Below, piece after piece: positions 55,613-64,000 of a DNA stretch of 64,000 bases. The notes beneath the pieces are model-generated. The model made no database searches, had not been told where the DNA came from, and was given only the letters and a program-made list of their open reading frames with translations. Every line of letters begins with the position of its first letter. The first letter of the stretch is position 1. Position numbers and translations under genes: made by a program. The DNA comes from Planctomycetaceae bacterium (GTDB taxonomy: Bacteria > Planctomycetota > Planctomycetia > Pirellulales > Pirellulaceae), in assembly GCA_024642205.1 (NCBI GenBank), contig JAHEBQ010000018.1, forward strand, positions 48,132-112,131, written 5' to 3'.

Positions 55613-57016
55613 TTAATTCTTTTGGGGTGTCACGTCACCGTTGGCAATCGGGAGTGAACCAGCGAACAGACCTTGGATGACCCTGGTCATGTGTTTGAGC
55701 TCAAGCTTTTCCCATTCGTCGCTCGGTTTGTGGTAGTCTTCGTGAAGCGACCCGGCGGAAAAACTGTGGGCGATCACGCCTTTATCAACAAACGGAGCGT
55801 TGTCGCTGGCGCGATACAGCATGTCGCCGCTGTACTTGGGATGTTGAAAGATCAAGACATCCACTTTCTTGGCACCGACGCTCATCAGTTCACTCAAGTT
55901 CGATTTGTCCCAACCTGTTGACCAGCACTTCCCGTTGGCGCCTGGTTCTGGCCGGCCAATCATCTCGATGTTGATATTGGCGACGGTCTTATCCAGTGGC
56001 CATAGCGGATTTGCACAGTAATAGCGTGAACCGAGCAGGCCTTTTTCCTCACCCCAAAGCGTCATGAAAATAACCGTTCGTTTTGGCGCGGTCGGCATTG
56101 CCGCAAAGGCGTCCGCCAGGCTCAATACGCCGGTCACTCCGGTCGCATCGTCATCGGCTCCATTGCAAATGGTATCGCCAGTCGACCCTTGCCTTCCGAT
56201 GTGATCGAGATGGGCTGTAAAGACAATCGCTTCTTTGGCAAGTTCCGGATCACTCCCGGGGATCATCCCGATCACGTTACGTACCGTCGCCTTGCCGCTG
56301 GTTTGCTTTGGAAGCGTGAGGTCAAAGATTCCGCCGGTATCGGTCTTTTTCACCAACACGACATGCCCGGCTGCCCCGCCACGTGAACGCACCATTTTCG
56401 GCTCAGTCATGGCCGAAGCTTGACCGACCAGTTCATGATTCGGGTCAACTTGAACCAGGATCGCAGTCGCGCCATTCTGGCGGAGTCGCGCCAAGCTGCG
56501 TAGAAAGTTGCTTTGATCCCGCCGCTCCTTGAAGTCATCAACGATCATGCAAACCGGTCCCGTGTATTTCGCGTCGCCGGGACTGTCCTTGGTGACCAGC
56601 GTGATTTCACCACGATAGACATACGGTTCCGAGTCGGCGCTCAACATTCCAAACGTCTCAACCATGGCTCCGTCATGCTTGACGACAATTCCGTCCTGCG
56701 GTACGAGGGTCGTGGCAATTTCGCTGTTCTGGAAATACGATCCATCTTCCCCGAGTCCTTTCAGACCCGCGCCCAGAAATCTCGCGGCAACATAGCTGGA
56801 AGCAATCGTCAACTCCGGTGACGGCGTATCGCGCCCCGCCATTTCGTCGGAGGACAGGAATGCGACAGTCGACGTCACCGCTCTTTGATTGATCGCGTCC
56901 AGCGATGCTTTCAAGTCACCGGGGATGTCATGCTGGGCAAGGGCAAGGTTGGCGCAGACAGCAACCAAAAGGAAAGTAAACACCGTGGTGTGAAACGTTG
57001 AAGCCTTGTTTGTCAT
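55613..57016 (-). CDS. Secreted M28 family peptidase with PA domain
   Basis: A 467-residue zinc aminopeptidase-like enzyme. The signal peptide MTNKASTFHTTVFTFLLVAVCANLALA fixes the start at 57016; longer versions to 57133 add a membrane-like segment. The first 200 residues carry a PA insert (TGPVCMIVDDFKERRDQSN). Zinc ligands are in FTAHLDHIGR, NGADDDATGVTG, TLWGEEKGLLGSR, ANINIEMIGRPE (Glu where many relatives have Asp) and SLHEDYHKPSDEWEK. It should cleave N-terminal residues of peptides outside the cytoplasm. It is separated from mnmG upstream by about 340 bases, with a stable hairpin between. Confidence 0.9.
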   Translation of the reverse strand: MTNKASTFHTTVFTFLLVAVCANLALAQHDIPGDLKASLDAINQRAVTSTVAFLSSDEMAGRDTPSPELTIASSYVAARFLGAGLKGLGEDGSYFQNSEIATTLVPQDGIVVKHDGAMVETFGMLSADSEPYVYRGEITLVTKDSPGDAKYTGPVCMIVDDFKERRDQSNFLRSLARLRQNGATAILVQVDPNHELVGQASAMTEPKMVRSRGGAAGHVVLVKKTDTGGIFDLTLPKQTSGKATVRNVIGMIPGSDPELAKEAIVFTAHLDHIGRQGSTGDTICNGADDDATGVTGVLSLADAFAAMPTAPKRTVIFMTLWGEEKGLLGSRYYCANPLWPLDKTVANINIEMIGRPEPGANGKCWSTGWDKSNLSELMSVGAKKVDVLIFQHPKYSGDMLYRASDNAPFVDKGVIAHSFSAGSLHEDYHKPSDEWEKLELKHMTRVIQGLFAGSLPIANGDVTPQKN

Positions 57017-57358
57017 AAATTTCTTTTTCAAAAATTTCCCAAATATAAAACACAAAAAGCCAACCTGATTCCAGCTCCAGCCTGAACGCCTCATGATAAT
57101 CGATCTTTGCCGCTCGTTAACCACTCCAAGCAAATTCCGCTGCCAAACAGCATTTTACTCCCAGGTTCGTGGTAGACGTCTGACTTGTATACAACCAAAC
57201 ACAACTACGCCTTGCCGGTCGCGGGAGGTAATCGAGCGTTTATTCGCGGAGTGAGGCAAAATTTTCTTTCGCAAGCCCGATAGGAAGCGGCTCTGTCCGT
57301 CGCGTAAGCCGCTTCGTGTTCACCCATCTGGGCCCCTCACCGCAATAGGCAGCCAGCT
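57017..57358. other. Intergenic region between mnmG and the M28 peptidase gene
   Basis: About 340 bases with no gene. Holds a perfect 9-bp hairpin just after the mnmG stop (separate entry) and should contain the peptidase promoter; no clear elements seen. Confidence 0.5.
57284..57315 (-). terminator. Stable hairpin after mnmG
   Basis: GAAGCGGCT (57284-57292) and AGCCGCTTC (57307-57315) form a perfect 9-bp stem with a 14-base loop, beginning 44 bases after the mnmG stop on the minus strand. No T-run follows on either strand, so it may be a processing stop or a Rho-assisted terminator rather than a standard intrinsic one. Confidence 0.4.
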
Positions 57359-59203
57359 TCACTTGTTCCGTTTGCCTTCCAGGTGAAGCATGACCATTGC
57401 GATATCGGCAGGGGTAATTCCGCTGATACGCTGTGCCTGATCCAAGCTGGTTGGGCGAAATCGGCCAAGCTTTTCTTTGGCTTCTTTCCGCAAATGCAGC
57501 AGCCCCTCATAATCGAAATGGTCCGGAATTTTTTTGGTCGCCAACCGCTTGTGTTTGTCGATCGTCGCCTGTTGGCGATCAACGTATCCCGAATATTTGA
57601 CATCATAAATGACTTGCAGTTTGACTTCTTCGGAGACGTGGCCCAACTCAGGCAGATGCGAAACCAGTTCGTCCCATTCCGTTTCTGTGCGCTTGAGAGT
57701 CTTGTGAAGCGTAACACCATTGACGCGAATGGAATCAAGCAACCGCTTGACGCGAGTGATTTCGGATTCCTTTTGGTTCAAGCGAGCAACTCGATCCGCC
57801 CCAACCAAGCCGACCTCGGCTGCATTACGGGTTAGTCTTCGGTCCGCGTTATCCTGGCGCAGCAACAAACGATATTCGGCGCGGCTGGTGAACATCCGGT
57901 ACGGCTCATCGACGCTGCAGGTTACAAGATCGTCGATCAAAACACCGATATATCCCTGATCGCGGTCAAAGATCAACTCCGGCCGGCCGTCGAGTTTCAA
58001 CGCCGCATTGGCTCCCGCGATCAGCCCCTGGGCACCGGCTTCTTCATAGCCGGTCGTGCCGTTGATTTGGCCAGCGAAATACAGTCCATCAACCTGTTTT
58101 GTTTCCAGCGTAGGCCGCAACTGATCTGGAGGACAAAAATCGTATTCCACGGCATACCCGTATCGCATGATCTGAGCGTTTTCCAATCCTGGAATCAACT
58201 TGAACATCGCGTCCTGAACGTCGCGCGGGAGACTCGTAGAAACACCGTTGACGTAAATTTCGAGCGTGTCACGGCCTTCCGGTTCCAGGAACAACTGGTG
58301 TCGATCCTTGTCCGCGAACTTGACGATTTTGTCTTCGATGGAGGGACAATACCTCGGCCCGCTCCCCTGGATTTGGCCACTGTACATCGGAGCGCGATGC
58401 AGGTTGTCCTGAATCAGCTGGTGAACCGCGGAATTGGTAAATGTTATCCAGCAAGGGATCTGGTCAACATGGAAGTTGTCGGTCAAAAAAGAGAAAGGCT
58501 GCGGATGATCGTCACCGGGTTGAATTTCGGTTTTGGAATAGTCAATCGTGCGCCCGTTCAAGCGGGGAGGTGTGCCGGTCTTGAATCGAGCCAGTTCAAA
58601 CCCCATCCGTTTTAATGCGCCGCTGATCCCGGTCGTGGTGCCTTCGCCCGCCCGCCCCCCTTCCGTTTTGGCTTCACCCGTGTGCATCAGCGCCGAAAGA
58701 AATGTCCCCGTCGTCAGAATCACCGCCGGAGCATGATACTCAACGTCACCACGGACTTTCACACCGATCACTTTATGGGAACCCGGATTCGCGGTTCCAT
58801 CCACCGCTTCGGTCAGAATATCGAGCACCACTTCCTGGCGAAGGTCCAGGTTATCCTGGTGTTCGATTTCGGCCTTGATCCAGTTTTGATATCCCTTTTT
58901 GTCCGCTTGCGATCGGGGGCTGTGCATCGCCGGGCCCTTGCGCATGTTGAGCATCCGAAACTGAATGCCCGTCGCATCAATCGCGCGCCCCATCAAGCCA
59001 CCCAACGCATCGATTTCCCGAACCAGGTGACCCTTGGCGACACCACCGATTGCCGGGTTACAGCTCATTTGCCCGACGGTATCGAGGTTCGTTGTAATCA
59101 ATGCGACGCGAGCGCCCAACCGCGCAGCCGCGGCTGCAGCTTCGGTACCCGCATGACCGGCTCCGACCACAATGACGTCATAATGATAAATGATGTTCTG
59201 CAT
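57359..59203 (-). CDS. mnmG: tRNA uridine-5-carboxymethylaminomethyl(34) modification enzyme MnmG
   Basis: FAD enzyme that with MnmE installs the cmnm5 group at wobble uridine 34 of several tRNAs. The N-terminal FAD motif [23 protein letters not shown] is followed by [40 protein letters not shown], and the second family signature [22 protein letters not shown]. The C-terminal helical part ([22 protein letters not shown]) contacts tRNA and MnmE. The 614-residue length is normal. mnmE and rsmG are not nearby, unlike in many bacteria. Confidence 0.96.
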   Translation of the reverse strand: MQNIIYHYDVIVVGAGHAGTEAAAAAARLGARVALITTNLDTVGQMSCNPAIGGVAKGHLVREIDALGGLMGRAIDATGIQFRMLNMRKGPAMHSPRSQADKKGYQNWIKAEIEHQDNLDLRQEVVLDILTEAVDGTANPGSHKVIGVKVRGDVEYHAPAVILTTGTFLSALMHTGEAKTEGGRAGEGTTTGISGALKRMGFELARFKTGTPPRLNGRTIDYSKTEIQPGDDHPQPFSFLTDNFHVDQIPCWITFTNSAVHQLIQDNLHRAPMYSGQIQGSGPRYCPSIEDKIVKFADKDRHQLFLEPEGRDTLEIYVNGVSTSLPRDVQDAMFKLIPGLENAQIMRYGYAVEYDFCPPDQLRPTLETKQVDGLYFAGQINGTTGYEEAGAQGLIAGANAALKLDGRPELIFDRDQGYIGVLIDDLVTCSVDEPYRMFTSRAEYRLLLRQDNADRRLTRNAAEVGLVGADRVARLNQKESEITRVKRLLDSIRVNGVTLHKTLKRTETEWDELVSHLPELGHVSEEVKLQVIYDVKYSGYVDRQQATIDKHKRLATKKIPDHFDYEGLLHLRKEAKEKLGRFRPTSLDQAQRISGITPADIAMVMLHLEGKRNK

Positions 59204-59498
59204 GACTTTTTCGCTGTTGTAGGTTGAACCAATTCTATTTGTTCCTGGTTTGATCGACAGTGCAAATCGGATTTATCCAACCGAAAGCCATCCGGGCCGG
59301 CCATGTCAACAACCTGGATACCAGGTGACACGATGGAAGAATTCTTGCGAAATTCCTTTTGGATCGTTTGGCTTCGCATGGCATGCCACCTGGCAAGACA
59401 TTTTCTTGTCGCCAGTGCTGGACTGCTGCCATTGATGATCCAAAGCCGGATCGGGATCCGGTCCAACTGAGCAAAATTCACCTGCATACGGAAAATTT

Positions 59499-61061
59499 AT
59501 GACCTATGTTAAAGATGGTGCAGACCTTGGCGGGCACCACTTAAGCAGCCATTTTTCAAAGCAGGCCTTCGAAAGCAGGCGTTTCAAAAAACTGCCGGGT
59601 GAATTACCCAATGACAAGGCAAACAAGCAATCCATGGACCTCTCCCTACAAAGACTCGATTTTTCGGCAGCATGCAACCAGGTTTCCGAGCTTTTGTCCT
59701 ACGCCCAGCCCCTTCGGCCAAATCGCTGCCCGGTTGATCGGGAGGCCGAAATTGTCGGTCTCGCGTCGTCAGAATTCGCCACTTTCGAGGAATTCAAGAC
59801 CGCCTACCTCGCGGTTCAGGTCCCGGTAATCTGCTTTCTTCGACCCCATGAGGTCGAAGAAGCAGTTGGCTGGATTCGCGACTCCGATGATATTTCCATG
59901 GTCGGTGAACCAGCATCGTTAACGCGATGGCGACGGGAACGCATCACCAAAGCACACGACCGGCGACTCGACTCCCTGACGAGGACCTATTGCCGCGAAG
60001 AACTGATCGAGGCATTACGATCCGCTTGCCAGGTAGCCAGCCCTTTCCAGCCCGTGTCATTGATCCTGATGGACCTCGACCACCTTAAATCCATCAATGA
60101 CCAGGCAGGCGTCGAGGCCGGAGACCAAATCTTGAGACAAATGGGAGTGCTCGTCCAATCGATCTGCAAAAACTCTCTTGTGTCAAGAACGCGGGGGGGC
60201 GAATTTGGAGTCCTGGTTCAATCCAATGAGTCGATTGCCAAACGGGTCGCTACCATTCTTCGGGACACAGTTGACGGCTACCAGTGGCAGGGCTTCGTGG
60301 GTGTGACGGCCAGTTTCGGCGTTGCGACCGCACTTGCCAGCTGCGAGCCCTCGTTGGTGCTCAGACAAGCCGACGAAGCCCTGTTCGCCGCCAAGGCGAT
60401 TGGACGAAACCAAGTCGTCTGTTATTCCGAAATCGTCAATGTATCGCAAGTTGACAGCGATCAACTGGAAGTCATCAGCCTCGAAAACAAAGCCCGCGTC
60501 ATGAGCGAACGAGTGACCAATTTTGTGACTCAACAAAGCAGGCGAATCATGATGACATTGCATAAGGAAGCAAATACGGACGCCTTGACACAACTGTTCA
60601 ACCGACGGTACCTGGACAAGCAACTGGTCGAGGAGTTCAACATGGCGATCGTCAATGACAGAGACCTGTGCATCGCGCTGGTTGACCTGGACCACTTCGG
60701 CGAAGTCAACAAAGTTCATGGTTGGCCAACCGGCGACCGGACGTTGTGCACCGTCGCCGAAACGATCACCAGGTCGATTCGCGCAGCGGATTGGGTCGGT
60801 CGATATGGCGGCGAGGAAATTTGCATCGTCATGCCGGACACCAACCTCGAGCAGGCGATGACTGTCTGCGAACGAGTCCGTCGTGCCACCGATTTGAGCC
60901 AATGTTCAACAACCTCGGGCCAACCGCTGAGGATCACCGTCAGTATCGGAATTGTCGAGTTGGATCGAGCATCCGATCAATCGGTAACCCAACTGATTGA
61001 ACGAGTCAGTCGTATGACGTTGAAAGCCAAATCGTCCGGCAGAAATCAGGTCCAGTGTTAA
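59499..61061 (+). CDS. Tandem GGDEF-domain protein (putative diguanylate cyclase)
   Basis: A 520-residue soluble protein. The first 145 residues include a degenerate receiver-like stretch (VPVICFLRPHEVEEAVGWIR) without a phospho-Asp. Two GGDEF domains follow: the first (about 155-310) has R232-G-G-E-F236 in place of GGDEF and is probably inactive as a cyclase though it keeps DLDHLKSIND; the second (about 355-520) has G437-G-E-E-I441 in RYGGEEICIVMP and DLDHFGEVNKVHG. The C-terminal domain may make cyclic di-GMP, with Ile in place of Phe a caution. A helix 335-355 joins them. The start at 59499 is uncertain; ATG at 59634 is possible. Confidence 0.87.
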   Translation: MTYVKDGADLGGHHLSSHFSKQAFESRRFKKLPGELPNDKANKQSMDLSLQRLDFSAACNQVSELLSYAQPLRPNRCPVDREAEIVGLASSEFATFEEFKTAYLAVQVPVICFLRPHEVEEAVGWIRDSDDISMVGEPASLTRWRRERITKAHDRRLDSLTRTYCREELIEALRSACQVASPFQPVSLILMDLDHLKSINDQAGVEAGDQILRQMGVLVQSICKNSLVSRTRGGEFGVLVQSNESIAKRVATILRDTVDGYQWQGFVGVTASFGVATALASCEPSLVLRQADEALFAAKAIGRNQVVCYSEIVNVSQVDSDQLEVISLENKARVMSERVTNFVTQQSRRIMMTLHKEANTDALTQLFNRRYLDKQLVEEFNMAIVNDRDLCIALVDLDHFGEVNKVHGWPTGDRTLCTVAETITRSIRAADWVGRYGGEEICIVMPDTNLEQAMTVCERVRRATDLSQCSTTSGQPLRITVSIGIVELDRASDQSVTQLIERVSRMTLKAKSSGRNQVQC

Positions 61062-61121
61062 AATGCATGTGACCATTGGCTCCTGGCGTGACTGGTTGTT
61101 CACCGAGTCAAGGGCCAATGA

Positions 61122-62723
61122 CTACGAACTGCAGGAGAGCATCGAACAGCCGGGCCGATGCCGAGCCCACTCTGGCCGTTTGGCCGCGAACTTTTCTTTT
61201 TCGGGCTGCTCGTCATAGGGATGTCGCAAGACGTCAAGCAACTCGTGGATCATCGCATGATCGCCCGCTTCTGATCGGTCGATCGCCAATTGAGCCAGGT
61301 AATTTCGCAAGACAAATTTGGGATTCACGCGATTCATCCGTTGGCGGCGAATTTCATCGGTGGTACCCTCCATCTTCACGCGGGACAGATAATGCCGCAC
61401 CCAGCTGGCAATCCGCGACTTCGTTTCGCCAACGATTTTTTCCGGCGAATAATAAGCGTCACTGAGAATCGCGACAATCGAATCAATGGACGATTCATCA
61501 ACCGGAATGTCGGCCAGCCGGCGATAGAAGATCGTCATGTCAGTTTCCACAAGGGTCAGGACTTCGAACAATTCCTGTTTGAGTTGATCGTCGGTTGCAC
61601 GAACGTATTCACTCAATCCAAGTTTATCCGCCAGCATGCGGTTGGCACCCGATTCGACCTCGCTCAAATAAAGATCCAATCCCTCCTGAAGCGGCTCCGT
61701 TTCATTGACCAAAGATAAAATGGCATTTCCAAGCTGGTAGAGGTTCCAGTGAGCCACCAGGGGCTGATTTCCAAACCGGTACCGCTTACCCGAGGCATCC
61801 GTTGTGTTCGGTGTCCAACCCGGATCATAGTCCTCCAGCCAGCCGTAGGGGCCATAGTCGATCGTTAGTCCAAGAATCGACATGTTGTCCGTATTCATCA
61901 CACCATGCACAAAACCGACTCGCATCCAGTGAATGATCATCTCGGACGTGCGTCGGCAAACGTCTTCAAACCAGGCGGCGTAAACTTCAGGGCTGGGCGC
62001 ACCAAGCTCGGGAAAGTCGGCCTGGATGGTATGATCCACCAGCTGTTTCAGATTCTTGAGGTCACCCCGTGCTGCAAACAACTGAAAATTGCCAAACCGG
62101 GTAAACGATGGAGCGACTCGGCAAACGACGGCACCCAATTCGTTTTTCGGGTTGCCATCGTAGAACATGTCACGCATGACCTGTTCACCTGTCAGCACCA
62201 GCGAAAGGGCGCGAGTTGTCGGAACGCCAAGATGGAACATGGCTTCGCTACAGAGAAACTCCCGAATCGAAGACCGCAACACCGCCAGCCCGTCTGCTGT
62301 CCGGGAGTAGGGTGTCGGTCCTGCTCCCTTGAGCTGCAAAGTCCAATGCGCGCCTTTCCGGTTGACCACTTCTCCGAGGTTGATGGCCCTTCCATCTCCG
62401 AGTTGCCCCGCCCAGTTTCCAAATTGGTGGCCACCATAGCACATCGCAAAGGGGTCCATGCCATCGAGTAATTTGTTTCCCCCAAAGACGGCAGCAAACT
62501 CATCGGTCTCGAATTCGGCGGGATCCAGGTCGAGTTCTTCGGCCATTTCACGTGAAAACCCGATCAGTTTGGGCCGAACAACCGGGGTCGGCGCAACCCG
62601 TGAATAGCACGCCTCGAGGACTTGCCGTCGCCCGTTGGTCAACTCGGGATCCGCCGGCAGTTGATTGACAAACCGGTTGTCGAACTGCCATTGGTTGAGC
62701 TTGAGTTTTGAATTACCGGGCAT
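61122..62723 (-). CDS. selO: Protein adenylyltransferase SelO
   Basis: Pseudokinase-fold enzyme that transfers AMP to protein Ser, Thr or Tyr residues in a redox-linked way. Core motifs are CYGGHQFGNWAGQLGDGRAI, KGAGPTPYSRTADGLAVL, RVGFVHGVMNTDNMSILGLT and DYGPYGWLEDYDPG. In animals the antepenultimate residue is selenocysteine; here the chain ends SCSS with Cys in that position and a TAG stop, so this copy is the cysteine form. The ATG at 62723 is chosen over 62780 because the latter's extra residues have no family likeness. It converges with the GGDEF gene. Confidence 0.93.
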   Translation of the reverse strand: MPGNSKLKLNQWQFDNRFVNQLPADPELTNGRRQVLEACYSRVAPTPVVRPKLIGFSREMAEELDLDPAEFETDEFAAVFGGNKLLDGMDPFAMCYGGHQFGNWAGQLGDGRAINLGEVVNRKGAHWTLQLKGAGPTPYSRTADGLAVLRSSIREFLCSEAMFHLGVPTTRALSLVLTGEQVMRDMFYDGNPKNELGAVVCRVAPSFTRFGNFQLFAARGDLKNLKQLVDHTIQADFPELGAPSPEVYAAWFEDVCRRTSEMIIHWMRVGFVHGVMNTDNMSILGLTIDYGPYGWLEDYDPGWTPNTTDASGKRYRFGNQPLVAHWNLYQLGNAILSLVNETEPLQEGLDLYLSEVESGANRMLADKLGLSEYVRATDDQLKQELFEVLTLVETDMTIFYRRLADIPVDESSIDSIVAILSDAYYSPEKIVGETKSRIASWVRHYLSRVKMEGTTDEIRRQRMNRVNPKFVLRNYLAQLAIDRSEAGDHAMIHELLDVLRHPYDEQPEKEKFAAKRPEWARHRPGCSMLSCSS

Positions 62724-62870
62724 GATTGAACTTGTCTCTTCGCGCGCCATTGCTGCCGGAAATCCCCTTCCGCAGGCCAACCCATCCCGTCGTCATGCAT
62801 CTTGGCCAAACAAGTTCCATCCCAACAACCTGTCACATGGGCAGAAAGGAACCACGGCCCAATGATTGAC

Positions 62871-64000
62871 TTACATCCCCTCGACCAGTTTGTGCAAACC
62901 CTTGATGTTCAAGCCGACGCTTTCTTCGGCATCCAGATCGGCACGATGTCCCAGGACACCAATGGGTCCCTGATAGCCGCTTTCCAGGACCGTCCGGATC
63001 ATGCCTGCTTCATGGACCCCTGACCCGATTGGCAATATCTGGCTCGCGTTCGAATCTCCATCCGCGGTTTTGAGATCCGCCATACCATTTAAATTCAAAC
63101 AAATCAGGTAAGGCAGGAGCAGTTTGAATTTTTCATCAAATCGTTCAACATCTTCGTGGCCGTGATGGAAGTTATATACGATTCCAACATTGTCGAGGCC
63201 GTGATTGTCGCGGAGCTCCTCGCAAACGGCAATCAGGTTCGCTGGTTCTCCGGGCCAGCCTCCATGATTGTATATTCCAAATTTCAATCCGAGCGATTTT
63301 GCTTTTTCGGCGATTGGCAAGAATTGTTGAGCTACGACTTTGACGTGTTCGGCATCCGATCCGTCCGGAAGCTGGCCACGGTACATTTCCCAGATCTGGG
63401 GTTTGATTCCATACTTCTTGATCAAGGCCTCCATTGAGTCGTGCCAACCCCAGAAGGCAAAATATTCCAGTCCGTTTTTCCTGTATTCCAGAATTTCCTG
63501 TTCAAATTCGGGAATGTTTTTTTCCCGCCAGTCGTAGGCAACGCGTTTGAGCCCGAGCCGGCGAACCATCTCTGCCCGGTCTGCCGGTCCGCGATTCTTC
63601 GCATCAAACGGCACAATGCACCAGGCGACCAGATTATTCGATTTGAAGTTTTCGGGGATGGAAGAGGATCCTTCGTGGGGACTGGAATTCGCTTTCCGTT
63701 TCCTGTCGATCAACTCGATCAGCGCGTTTGCGAATGCGCCACCCATACGGTTATAGCATTTGACACTTCCGAGGTAATGATAGGGACGATCGGAACCAAC
63801 CGCCGCCCAGTCGTCCGGATGTTCTTTCCAGCCTTGTTGAAAGACTGCGTCGGCTTCCTGGTCCCACAACCGGTCCGTATGTACGACCGCGACATTGTCT
63901 TTGAATTCATCCATCGCACCGACCGCCGCCTGGTTGCGTTTGAATTGGTCTTTTCGTGGATTCGGCTTTTTTCCCTTGGTCCCACCGACTCCCAGGACCC
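62871..64000 (-). CDS. SASA-type esterase / TIM-barrel sugar isomerase fusion, 5' end outside window
   Basis: The frame stays open to the window edge, so the start lies upstream; an internal ATG at 63914 gives a false shorter gene. The first 110 residues visible, beginning VLGVGGTKGKNPRKDQFKRN and continuing NVAVVHTDRLWD and PYHYLGSVKCYNRMGGAFANAL, match the C-terminal end of a sialate O-acetylesterase/SASA (DUF303) domain. A linker then joins NLVAWCIVPFDAKNRGPADR, the start of a sugar-phosphate isomerase/epimerase TIM barrel with GIYNHGGWPGEP, VYNFHHGHEDVERF and CLNLNGM. Fusion of these two domains is inferred from the uninterrupted frame. A carbohydrate-processing role is likely. Confidence 0.72.
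   Translation of the reverse strand, partial: VLGVGGTKGKKPNPRKDQFKRNQAAVGAMDEFKDNVAVVHTDRLWDQEADAVFQQGWKEHPDDWAAVGSDRPYHYLGSVKCYNRMGGAFANALIELIDRKRKANSSPHEGSSSIPENFKSNNLVAWCIVPFDAKNRGPADRAEMVRRLGLKRVAYDWREKNIPEFEQEILEYRKNGLEYFAFWGWHDSMEALIKKYGIKPQIWEMYRGQLPDGSDAEHVKVVAQQFLPIAEKAKSLGLKFGIYNHGGWPGEPANLIAVCEELRDNHGLDNVGIVYNFHHGHEDVERFDEKFKLLLPYLICLNLNGMADLKTADGDSNASQILPIGSGVHEAGMIRTVLESGYQGPIGVLGHRADLDAEESVGLNIKGLHKLVEGM

Noticed and set aside
57284..57315. Standard intrinsic terminator for mnmG
   Set aside because: The stem is perfect but no T-run follows on either strand, so it is recorded only as a hairpin with low confidence.
61122..62723. SelO as a second selenoprotein
   Set aside because: The antepenultimate codon is a cysteine codon and the stop is TAG; this is the Cys form common in bacteria.

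Overview
The window looks like a chromosomal segment of a planctomycete, most likely Pirellulaceae-like. The main reasons are the adjacent DUF1592/DUF1587-type cytochrome and DUF1552 Tat-exported pair, two secreted formylglycine sulfatases, a PQQ-like beta-propeller protein, a SASA-esterase/TIM-barrel fusion, several planctomycete-style secreted or lipid-anchored proteins of unknown function, and many genes without a clear Shine-Dalgarno. Assignment is by recognition of families; no database search was possible. There are about 44 intact or partial protein genes, one tRNA-Ser(UGA), one clear pseudogene and several hairpins. I see no insertion sequence, prophage or CRISPR array.

Layout. 1-4.1 kb: a 5'-truncated HhH-domain protein, then argC and argJ (arginine biosynthesis). 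4.1-5.5 kb: a non-coding stretch with a good terminator, a perfect 12-bp hairpin, a small very acidic protein and a structured leader-like region before ileS. 5.5-10.6 kb: ileS overlapping purN, then a class II aldolase. 10.6-13.2 kb: a phosphate-porin-like outer-membrane protein and a Cys-rich secreted protein, closed by a textbook terminator. 13.3-18.7 kb, minus strand: sthA, a monomeric sarcosine-oxidase-like flavoenzyme, a beta-propeller protein and UDP-glucuronate decarboxylase. 19-20.7 kb: a RimB-like protease gene overlapping a RimK ligase that carries a C-terminal RCK_C domain. 21-26.7 kb: a Hyi-like isomerase, a CPA2 antiporter fused to a PTS EIIA domain, a degenerate receiver protein, PhnA and a lipoprotein. 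26.8-32 kb, minus strand: a heavy-metal RND efflux operon led by a small His/Cys protein. 32.6-37.8 kb: a YciI-like protein, an 18-bp tandem repeat beside tRNA-Ser, then hom, a phosphoglycerate-mutase-like proposed homoserine kinase and leuB. 37.9-43.3 kb: a sulfatase and the DUF1552/DUF1592 pair. 43.4-47.8 kb: a methyltransferase, a decayed DUF1080 gene, a small zinc-ribbon protein, a Q/A-rich secreted protein and a candidate selenoprotein. 47.8-55.2 kb: NhaC, a histidine kinase with an HTH-receiver regulator, a lipoprotein and a second sulfatase. 55.6-64 kb: an M28 peptidase, mnmG, a tandem-GGDEF protein, selO and a 5'-truncated SASA-TIM fusion.

The strongest unusual signal is at 47182-47724 (minus). 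Two same-frame segments of an AhpD-like peroxidase-related protein are separated only by a TGA codon, which sits exactly where the second cysteine of the CxxC active site belongs. A short hairpin with a GG-starting apical loop follows at the spacing expected for a bacterial SECIS element, and the gene ends in TAA. The simplest reading is a selenocysteine-containing CxxU enzyme; a plain reader would split or discard it.

Other notable items are the RimB/RimK-RCK_C pair, the hom/proposed-homoserine-kinase pair that implies an alternative threonine route, the pseudo-receiver next to PhnA, the antiporter with NN in place of the usual acidic motif, and the structured DNA before the acidic protein and ileS.
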